DNA of 11,554 nucleotides, from assembly GCA_024691045.1 (NCBI GenBank), contig JAILOC010000173.1, forward strand, positions 1-11,554, given 5' to 3'. Of this stretch, positions 5,768 through 11,554 are shown in pieces. How positions within the stretch are numbered: the first letter of the stretch is position 1; every line of letters begins with the position of its first letter. The DNA is from Lachnospiraceae bacterium (GTDB taxonomy: Bacteria; Bacillota_A; Clostridia; Lachnospirales; Lachnospiraceae). Made by a program: the position numbers and the translations under genes. Below the pieces are notes generated by a model. The model was not told the DNA's origin, did not search any database, and worked only from the letters and a program-made list of their open reading frames with translations.

Positions 5768-6733
5768 TCACTTATTCATAAGATGTACGGCAAATCCGCC
5801 GATCTCTTCTTTTAAATAGATAGCCTTGAGCCTTCCCTTATCGTCGTACTTTGCCGTGCTTTCGTCGAATTCGGCGCCGAGTACGGAGCTCATGTAATTA
5901 ACGGCCCTGTCGATAAAGTTGGTCCTGATCGCAATGTGGCCCCTCTTTCCGAGTCCCGGTGCCTTCATAAACTCTGCGGCACTTCCTGCAAATACGGATG
6001 AATTTCCGTCCCTGACCGGCATGCCGAAAAGGAATGCAAATCTCTCAGCAGCCTTCTTCGCATCATCTTCCGAATCATTATTGACGCCGACATGCGCGAT
6101 CTCAAATCCGAGCATTGTCTTTACGGCATTACGTGTAAGCTCTTCTATCTTGTCAAATTCACCCTTAGCGATAAGGTCTGCGGGAACCATCCATGAACCG
6201 CCGCATGCAATGACTTTGGGAAAATCGAGATATGAAAGAAGGTTTTTCTCATTGATACCGCCAGTGGGCATGAACTTCATGTTCACATAGGGTGCAGCCA
6301 TTGCCTTGATCTTCGCAAGTCCGCCGCTCTGCTCTGCGGGGAAGAACTTGACCACCTCAAGTCCGAAATCCATAGCGGTATCGATCTCGGAAGGGGTATT
6401 GGTACCCGGAGTAATGGGGATGTTTCTGTCCACGCAGTATTTGACGATCCTGGGATTAAGACCGGGGCTGACGATGAACTTCGCTCCGGCTTCAATTGCG
6501 GCATCAACCTGTTCGGTCGATAGAACCGTTCCGGCTCCCACCATCATCTCGGGATGAGCTCCGGTCATAATGGCAATGGATTCTGCGGCAGCATCCGTTC
6601 TGAAGGTGACCTCCGCACAGGGAAGCCCTCCCTTGCAGAGGGCATCGGCAAGAGGCGCCGCATCCTTCGCATCATCGAGTTTTACGACCGGCACGATACC
6701 GATCTTACTTATTGTTTCCAGTACAGGTAACAT
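5768..6733 (-). CDS. eda: KDPG aldolase / 4-hydroxy-2-oxoglutarate aldolase with C-terminal VOC-like domain
   Basis: Residues 1-208 are a class I KDPG aldolase, splitting KDPG into pyruvate and glyceraldehyde-3-phosphate. Visible motifs: AEVTFRT with catalytic Glu41, GAGTV 66-70, VVKFFPAE with Schiff-base Lys129, MPTGGI 155-160 and ACGGSWMV 176-183. The usual enzyme ends near residue 210. Here about 110 residues follow that look like a single VOC (glyoxalase/dioxygenase fold) module: IAHVGVNN at 212, FGMPVRDGNSSVF near 236-248, GHIAIRTNF near 265 and a terminal GGFAVHLM. The total is 321 residues. The ATG at 6733 has AAGGAG at the right distance; the frame extends 20 codons further into the inverted repeat but without a ribosome site. 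The role of the added domain is unknown. Confidence 0.93.
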   Translation of the reverse strand: MLPVLETISKIGIVPVVKLDDAKDAAPLADALCKGGLPCAEVTFRTDAAAESIAIMTGAHPEMMVGAGTVLSTEQVDAAIEAGAKFIVSPGLNPRIVKYCVDRNIPITPGTNTPSEIDTAMDFGLEVVKFFPAEQSGGLAKIKAMAAPYVNMKFMPTGGINEKNLLSYLDFPKVIACGGSWMVPADLIAKGEFDKIEELTRNAVKTMLGFEIAHVGVNNDSEDDAKKAAERFAFLFGMPVRDGNSSVFAGSAAEFMKAPGLGKRGHIAIRTNFIDRAVNYMSSVLGAEFDESTAKYDDKGRLKAIYLKEEIGGFAVHLMNK

Positions 6734-6754
6734 GGCAGCTCCTTGATGAACGCA

Positions 6755-6841
6755 GAACAGGGGGACGGTTCCGGCGTTCACCGATATAAACATATTATTT
6801 GATATAAAACGCAGGTGAACGAAGGAACCGTCCCCCTGTTC
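6755..6841. repeat. 87-bp near-perfect inverted repeat in the eda leader
   Basis: The arms 6755-6782 and 6814-6841 pair over 28 positions with only two mismatches (GG against TT). The outer 18 bases of each arm are GAACAGGGGGACGGTTCC and the inner 8 are CGTTCACC. The 31-bp centre is AT-rich and holds GATATAAA twice (6783-6790, 6801-6808). It sits between the kinase stop and the aldolase ribosome site. It looks like a small palindromic mobile repeat (MITE/REP class); no target duplication is evident to me. Confidence 0.85.
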
Positions 6842-6863
6842 CCTCTTTCCTAACTTGTATATT

Positions 6864-6891
6864 AGTATATCACTTTATTCGGCAGGTGCAA
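6864..6891 (-). promoter_or_regulatory. Possible promoter of the eda-kdgK operon
   Basis: The minus strand has an extended -10 TGATATACT (6864-6872, hexamer TATACT) and a weak -35 TTGCAC (6886-6891) with a 16-bp spacer, the latter inside the end of the kinase gene. The same nine bases occur in the promoter at 11138-11146. A start near 6857 would place the whole 87-bp inverted repeat in a ~124-base leader. Confidence 0.42.
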
Positions 6892-9151
6892 TAAGATATG
6901 GAGAAATATGATCTTTGACCGCTTCTTCGAGCTCATATGGATCTACAGGCTTGGATAGATATCCGTCGAAGCCGGCCTCCAGGTACATCTCTATGCTTCC
7001 CGAAACAGCATTTGCTGTAAGTGCTATCTCGGGTACGGATCTGTTCGGATTACCCTCGTCTTCGCGGATCATCTGCATGGTCTCTATTCCGTCCGGATTG
7101 GGCATCATATGATCCATAAAGATACAGTCGTATTTCTTTTGCCTGGTGAGCTTCAGGGCTTCATTTCCGCTCGTAGCACGGTCTATCTGGACCTTGGTCG
7201 CCTTGAGCAGGGCCACGAACACGGCTAGATTCATCTCGTTATCATCTACAATGAGGATCCTGGCAGCGGGAGCGGTAAATGACGGCTCATACTTCTTTTT
7301 CTTCACTTTTTCGCCTTCTTTATTTATCCTCACCGCACCGACCAGCTTGGAATCAGCGATCTTCTGCGGGATCCTTACGGTAAATACCGATCCCTCGCCG
7401 TATCGGCTGGAAACCTTTATGCTGCCGCCCATTCTTTCACAGAGCTTCTTGGTAATGGCAAGTCCGAGACCGGTACCCTCTATATGACGGTTCCGCTTGG
7501 CATCCGCCCTTGCGAAGCTGTCGAAAAGATGTCCCAAATCCTCGCTTCTGATTCCTATTCCAGTATCGCTTACGGTTACGGTCAGATCGAACATATCCTC
7601 CCTGTAATCGCCCGATACACCGATCCTGACATACCCCTCGTTGGTATACTTGACCGCGTTGGTTATCAGGTTGATCATGATCTGTTCTACTTTGCTTTCG
7701 TCTCCGATCAGTACAGAAGGCATGCCCGGATCTATGTCTATGGATATGCGCAGGTTCTTTTCAAGTGCCCTCTTTTCCAGCATTTCGCCGCATGTGGAAG
7801 TAAGCTCGATGATCGAGTACTCTTTTTCATCGATGTCGAAATTGCCGGCTTCTATCTTGGAAAAATCAAGTACGTCGTTGATAAGACTCAGCAGCAGATG
7901 TCCCGCCTTTTCTACATCTCTCGAATAGCCGAGTATTACCATATCCTGGGATTCCCTCGAGATCATCTCGTTCATTCCTAGGATAGTATTGATGGGAGTC
8001 CTGATCTCGTGCGACATGGAGCTTAAGAAGCTGCTCTTCGCATTTGATGCTTCGAGTGCACGCTTCTCCGCTATCGCAAGCCTTTCATTCTTCTCCTCGA
8101 TGGAGGAAATGTAATCGCTCTCCTTGGTAACATCGTAGAACTCTATCAGATAGCCAATGATCTCATTGCGGCCAAACAGCAGTGTTCTCCTTCTGGTAAG
8201 GTACTTGACCTCACTCTTAAGCACCCTGCCGGAAAGCCGTATGACCTGGCGGTAGATCTCCTTGCTGCCCGAGCCTTCCTTTTCGACCATTTTATCAAAG
8301 CTTTCGAGCAGCCTGGAAATACGTCCAAGGCTGTCCTTCAGCTTCATATCGATCTCCTGGGTCTTCAGCTCCTCGAAGTACTGGTGAGCAAGCTCGTTGG
8401 AGCCGAGATAACGCTTCTTCCCGTCAAAGACAATGTAAGCATACTCTTCCATCTTCTCCCAGCTTCGCATGACATTGTATGTCATGTCGTACATCTCAAG
8501 CCTGTTATAGATCATCAGTATTATCAGTTCGCTTACAAGATATCCGAAGCAGTTCCACTCGAATTCGATCTTAAACAGCCTCGAAAAAGCATAGATGACA
8601 ACATTTACTGCCAGGAAAAGGAAATACATGATCGTCGTTTTATATGACACGACGGTCTTTTTGATAAATGCGAGAAAACACATCACACCGCTTGCGACGA
8701 TATACGAACCGAGAAGCAGTATGTAGAGAATATGAAGCGGACCGTACTCTTTGACCAGAACGGTGTATCCGCCCGCATCGGCAATTCCTATGTACTTGTA
8801 ATAGATGGTATTATTTCCTACGGTAAAAGAAAGAGCGACAAGGAAGGTTGATAAAAGGAACATCAAAAATCTTGCGATGTGCGGGATCCTGATCTTGGTC
8901 ATATCCGCACCGATGCAGAACACGAAAAACGGAAGATAACATCCTCCGAGATAGATAAGGCAATTTGCGATTATGGCGGCATCAACGGACCGCGATATGG
9001 AAACGAACAGATATCCGAAATTGGATACTACGACGGAACACATCAGCAGAACGGTGTATATGTTGGGACGTACACCCGATTCAACAAGAAGAACAATATT
9101 GAAGATCGCGAATATAAACGCGATCATATAAAGAAATATAACTACATTCAA
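6875..9151 (-). CDS. 7TM hybrid sensor histidine kinase with C-terminal receiver domain
   Basis: This 758-residue protein is in order: seven hydrophobic segments (residues ~1-217), a PAS-like stretch (~232-345), a coiled coil (~347-370), HisKA with SFLSSMSHEIRTP and phospho-His381, HATPase_c with N box (Asn494, Asn498), G1 box SDTGIGI (Asp529), F box and G2 GTGLGLAI (559-566), a basic linker (~611-620), and a receiver with Asp636/637, phospho-acceptor Asp680, Thr712 and Lys734. All catalytic residues are present. It autophosphorylates on a membrane-sensed cue and relays to its own receiver; no HPt or separate regulator is visible. The start is a TTG at 9151: AAGGTGG lies 6 bases before it and no in-frame ATG occurs until residue 9, inside the first membrane helix. 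It begins 1 base after the upstream stop, so coupling is expected. Confidence 0.93.
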   Translation of the reverse strand: MNVVIFLYMIAFIFAIFNIVLLVESGVRPNIYTVLLMCSVVVSNFGYLFVSISRSVDAAIIANCLIYLGGCYLPFFVFCIGADMTKIRIPHIARFLMFLLSTFLVALSFTVGNNTIYYKYIGIADAGGYTVLVKEYGPLHILYILLLGSYIVASGVMCFLAFIKKTVVSYKTTIMYFLFLAVNVVIYAFSRLFKIEFEWNCFGYLVSELIILMIYNRLEMYDMTYNVMRSWEKMEEYAYIVFDGKKRYLGSNELAHQYFEELKTQEIDMKLKDSLGRISRLLESFDKMVEKEGSGSKEIYRQVIRLSGRVLKSEVKYLTRRRTLLFGRNEIIGYLIEFYDVTKESDYISSIEEKNERLAIAEKRALEASNAKSSFLSSMSHEIRTPINTILGMNEMISRESQDMVILGYSRDVEKAGHLLLSLINDVLDFSKIEAGNFDIDEKEYSIIELTSTCGEMLEKRALEKNLRISIDIDPGMPSVLIGDESKVEQIMINLITNAVKYTNEGYVRIGVSGDYREDMFDLTVTVSDTGIGIRSEDLGHLFDSFARADAKRNRHIEGTGLGLAITKKLCERMGGSIKVSSRYGEGSVFTVRIPQKIADSKLVGAVRINKEGEKVKKKKYEPSFTAPAARILIVDDNEMNLAVFVALLKATKVQIDRATSGNEALKLTRQKKYDCIFMDHMMPNPDGIETMQMIREDEGNPNRSVPEIALTANAVSGSIEMYLEAGFDGYLSKPVDPYELEEAVKDHISPYLIAPAE

Positions 9152-9152
9152 T

Positions 9153-11108
9153 CTAATCCACCTTCATGAATTTCACATAGTCCTTCTCAGTCATGGGCTT
9201 AGCATAATAAAAGCCCTGGATGAAATCACATCCCTGAGTTTCGAACCAATCAGATACCTCCTTTGATTCTACACCTTCTACGACAATATGTGCACCCATA
9301 CTCTTGATAAGATTTATAGCTTCTCCGAGAATGCGTCTCTTGGAAGGATCCGATGCTTCATCGGTAAGTGTCTTATCAAGCTTGATAACCTTGTAAGGGA
9401 AGGACATGACACGGTGCAGGTTGGAATAACCCGAGCCGTAATCGTCAAGCGAGAACCTGATGCCTTCCGCACTCATCTGGTTCATGGTCTCGAGTACTCT
9501 CTCGTAAGCTCCGTCCGCAGCGGTCTCGGTGATCTCGAAATTGATCCATGAAGGATCGATCTTGTAATCCTTCATGTACTTCTTGATCTTGTCCGCCATA
9601 TCGGCCTGCATGCACTGGATTATGGACAGATTTACCTCGACATAATCGACGCCGAGTTCTTTGGGATGATGCTCGGATAGGAACCTGCAGACATCGCGTA
9701 TGACGAAATCACCGATATTGACAATCCTTCCGGTCCTCTCAGCCGCGGGAATGAATATCGAAGGTGATATAGATCCGAATTCCTCGGAATTAAGTCTGAT
9801 AAGCGCTTCGGCGCATCTGTACTCTTTCTCCTTGAGTGAATAGATGGGCTGATAGTACATTTCAAATCTGTTGTGCCTGATCGCATCCTCGATGATATTG
9901 TCGATCGAATTGAGGATAACGAATTCCCTGTCAAAAGAGATCTCGGAATACCTTACGGGCTTCCATGGCTCAACAAGGTTCTGTATTCTCTCGGAGAACT
10001 GAAGGAGTTCATCCTTGCTTGATATATCTTCGGGTACTAAAACAGAGCAGATACACATCTCGAGCTTAAGATCAAATCCGCCGCCGGAGAAGCCTTCGGA
10101 ATATCTCTTTACAAGCTTGCCGAGCTGCTTTTTGATCAGGTCGCGGTCAAATCGTCCCTGGATGATGTTGGCAAACAGTCCACCTCTTAAATAATAGAAA
10201 TCGGATGAAACAAGAAGTCCCCTGTATCTTTCCTTTACAAGGGTATCGCCGATCGAATGGAGCATCCTGCGGTATATCCTGATATCGGTAAGGCTTCTGA
10301 TCTCCGCGTCATTCGAGATCTTGCAGAGAATGATAACGGAATTTCGTCCGCTTAAGATGAGATTTTCAACATCGTTTTCGAAAGGAATGAAAGATGAAAG
10401 ACCGGTCTCAAGATCGATCGACTCATCGGGTCTGAATACGAAGAATGCGAGCAGGAGGATCGAAAGCGACGCACCGAACATAGCGGTGAGAAGCTCGGGG
10501 TAAAACTCCTGTATAAGGATCGCTCCTACATTTATGGGATAAACGAGAAGCATTGCAAGGAACTTCTCGGTACTGAGTCTCTTTTTGATGATAAACAGAT
10601 GAACAAGGCTGAATACCATGAAATAAAAACCGAAATAATCGAAGTACGCCATCATGTCACCGCGGACATAGCAGAGCCCGTCTTCGGTGACAGTGTAATA
10701 GAACAGCTTCTGGGTAAAGAAATTCGAATAAACAAGTGCAAGATATCCGATAAGCGGAATGAAGTAGAAGAAGCCTATCCTGAAATCGGATTTGATCCGG
10801 CTCCAGGTTCCGCTCATGATACCGTAAAGACGAATGAGAAGGGGAAGCTGTACCGCTCTTAAGAAGCAGAAGATATATCCCATTACAAATCTGAACAGGA
10901 TGGATGATCCTACCGCGGTATATTCATTGTAGGGGATCGCACGGAGAACATCAAAAAGACAGCTGAAGATCATTAAGATCGTTAGCTGGATGAATGATCT
11001 GTTGAGCCTGCCTAGGTACATCTTGCGGAGCAGCAATGATACTACTATCGCAAAGAGCATGCACACAGAACAAATATCAAAATAAACTATTCTGTCCACT
11101 ATTTGCAC
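9153..11108 (-). CDS. 7TM protein with degenerate GGDEF and intact EAL domain (probable c-di-GMP phosphodiesterase)
   Basis: With a GTG start at 11108 the protein has 651 residues: about seven membrane segments to ~residue 225, a GGDEF-like domain (~228-380) and an EAL domain (~400-651). The GGDEF begins normally (DLETGL) but its active site reads RGGLF (308-312), lacking the catalytic acidic pair, so it should not make c-di-GMP. The EAL residues for hydrolysis are all there: EALIR Glu434, VNLS Asn493, FEITET Glu525, LDDYG Asp555/556, IKLDK Lys576, VEGVE Glu611 and IQGFYY Gln631. It most likely degrades c-di-GMP to pGpG in response to a membrane signal. GTG 11108 has GGGGGA 10 bases upstream; TTG 11147 would add 13 residues but overlaps the -10 box. 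It is the first gene of an operon with the hybrid kinase. Confidence 0.9.
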   Translation of the reverse strand: MQIVDRIVYFDICSVCMLFAIVVSLLLRKMYLGRLNRSFIQLTILMIFSCLFDVLRAIPYNEYTAVGSSILFRFVMGYIFCFLRAVQLPLLIRLYGIMSGTWSRIKSDFRIGFFYFIPLIGYLALVYSNFFTQKLFYYTVTEDGLCYVRGDMMAYFDYFGFYFMVFSLVHLFIIKKRLSTEKFLAMLLVYPINVGAILIQEFYPELLTAMFGASLSILLLAFFVFRPDESIDLETGLSSFIPFENDVENLILSGRNSVIILCKISNDAEIRSLTDIRIYRRMLHSIGDTLVKERYRGLLVSSDFYYLRGGLFANIIQGRFDRDLIKKQLGKLVKRYSEGFSGGGFDLKLEMCICSVLVPEDISSKDELLQFSERIQNLVEPWKPVRYSEISFDREFVILNSIDNIIEDAIRHNRFEMYYQPIYSLKEKEYRCAEALIRLNSEEFGSISPSIFIPAAERTGRIVNIGDFVIRDVCRFLSEHHPKELGVDYVEVNLSIIQCMQADMADKIKKYMKDYKIDPSWINFEITETAADGAYERVLETMNQMSAEGIRFSLDDYGSGYSNLHRVMSFPYKVIKLDKTLTDEASDPSKRRILGEAINLIKSMGAHIVVEGVESKEVSDWFETQGCDFIQGFYYAKPMTEKDYVKFMKVD

Positions 11109-11137
11109 GAGTAAATAGTCCCCCACTGACAGTTTTA

Positions 11138-11167
11138 AGTATATCAATTAAAATTGGTTAAAAACAA
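11138..11167 (-). promoter_or_regulatory. Probable promoter of the phosphodiesterase-kinase operon
   Basis: The minus strand shows an extended -10 TGATATACT (hexamer 11138-11143) and a weak -35 TTGTTT (11162-11167) with an 18-bp spacer. It lies between the upstream terminator and the GTG start, leaving a leader of about 24 bases that contains the GGGGGA ribosome site. Confidence 0.6.
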
Positions 11168-11170
11168 CTT

Positions 11171-11208
11171 AAAAACACAAAAAACTGCAGGGTATTACCC
11201 TGCAGTTT
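11171..11208 (-). terminator. Strong intrinsic terminator of the right-edge gene
   Basis: A perfect 12-bp stem AAACTGCAGGGT / loop / ACCCTGCAGTTT (11182-11193 and 11197-11208) has a 3-base loop and is followed on the minus strand by TTTTTTGTGTTTTT. It begins 14 bases after the stop at 11222-11224 and isolates the phosphodiesterase-kinase operon from the upstream gene. Confidence 0.92.
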
Positions 11209-11221
11209 AATTGTAAAACGA

Positions 11222-11554
11222 TTAAGCGAGCTGATCCCAGTAGTTCTTGATTGCGAAGTAAAGGATTACTACGCTGATGATAGCACTACCGATGGTTCTG
11301 ACACCACTGCTGATAGCGTTGCCCTGCATAGCTCCGAGAACGAAACTGAGGATAACGTTAACAACCTGGCATCCGCAGATGATGAAGAAACCAACCTTCT
11401 TCTTCTTGAAGAGAAGTGTTGCCACACCTACGATGATTGCAACCTCAAGGATCACGGTAACGAGCATAATAGCGATAAATGCGGGTCCGAGAATGAATGA
11501 TCCGAAAAGACCAAGAACTGAGATTACGAGTGCAATGATGTTAACAATAAATAC
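11222..11554 (-). CDS. Small polytopic membrane protein, 5' end cut by window edge
   Basis: The frame is open from the right edge to a TAA at 11222, giving 110 visible residues, so the start is outside the window; an internal ATG at 11467 exists but the frame continues above it with equally hydrophobic sequence. I see four likely membrane segments at visible residues ~1-22, 25-49, 54-76 and 83-102, with a short basic KKKK loop after the second and a polar C-terminus ending NYWDQLA. I do not recognise the family. The strong terminator just after it shows that it ends its own transcript and is not part of the signalling operon. Confidence 0.75.
   Translation of the reverse strand, partial: VFIVNIIALVISVLGLFGSFILGPAFIAIMLVTVILEVAIIVGVATLLFKKKKVGFFIICGCQVVNVILSFVLGAMQGNAISSGVRTIGSAIISVVILYFAIKNYWDQLA

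Noticed and set aside
5919..6290. Plus-strand frame of 123 codons opposite the aldolase
   Set aside because: Antisense to a well-supported enzyme gene, with no domain and no ribosome site.
6734..6793. Longer aldolase start at 6793
   Set aside because: It would translate one arm of the inverted repeat, lacks a ribosome site, and adds 20 residues not typical of KDPG aldolases.
6814..6841. Inverted repeat as an ordinary rho-independent terminator of the kinase gene
   Set aside because: The stem is far longer than usual, the loop is 31 bases, and no U-run follows on the minus strand.
7484..7981. Plus-strand open frame of 165 codons opposite the histidine kinase
   Set aside because: It lies wholly antisense to the conserved kinase core, shows no recognisable domain and no ribosome site; typical antisense shadow of a coding gene.
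11109..11147. TTG start at 11147 for the phosphodiesterase
   Set aside because: It has no ribosome site and overlaps the predicted -10 box; GTG at 11108 has GGGGGA upstream. Not fully excluded.

Overview
The window looks like a chromosomal stretch of a Gram-positive anaerobe, most likely a Lachnospiraceae-type Clostridium relative (Butyrivibrio/Lachnospira kind). This rests on the gene content (an Entner-Doudoroff-type KDPG aldolase-kinase pair, 7TM sensory proteins, DUF6056-like and YdcF-like membrane proteins), on strong AGGAG-type ribosome binding sites, and on a tRNA without an encoded CCA end. The genus is an inference; no rRNA or other marker is present. Every gene I can support lies on the minus strand, so transcription runs from high to low coordinates.

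Layout in transcription order: (1) the 3' part of a small multi-spanning membrane protein enters at the right edge (11222 to the end) and closes with a strong terminator. (2) A two-gene signalling operon follows: a 7TM protein with a degenerate GGDEF and an intact EAL domain (probable cyclic-di-GMP phosphodiesterase), then a 7TM hybrid histidine kinase with HisKA, HATPase and receiver domains. The kinase starts at a TTG one base after the upstream stop. (3) A two-gene metabolic operon: KDPG aldolase with an extra C-terminal VOC-like domain, then 2-keto-3-deoxygluconate kinase. Together they take KDG, the product of pectin/hexuronate breakdown, to pyruvate and glyceraldehyde-3-phosphate. An 87-bp inverted repeat lies in the leader of this operon. 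(4) A perfect-consensus promoter, with a terminator-like hairpin starting at its predicted +1, drives two overlapping membrane-protein genes: a DUF6056-like protein and an unrecognised 7TM protein. (5) A CPBP-family (Abi) intramembrane protease gene. (6) A tRNA-Leu with anticodon AAG, its own promoter and a terminator. (7) About 250 bp of GC-rich hairpin-rich sequence containing two copies of a conserved frame around different stems. (8) The 5' part of a membrane-anchored DUF218/YdcF-like protein, cut by the left edge.

No phage, IS transposase, CRISPR array or defence operon is visible. The items most worth following up are non-coding: the hairpin repeat array beside the tRNA, the 87-bp inverted repeat in the aldolase leader, and the promoter whose transcript appears to begin with a terminator hairpin. 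Short promoter calls are by eye and are supported only by match to consensus and position.
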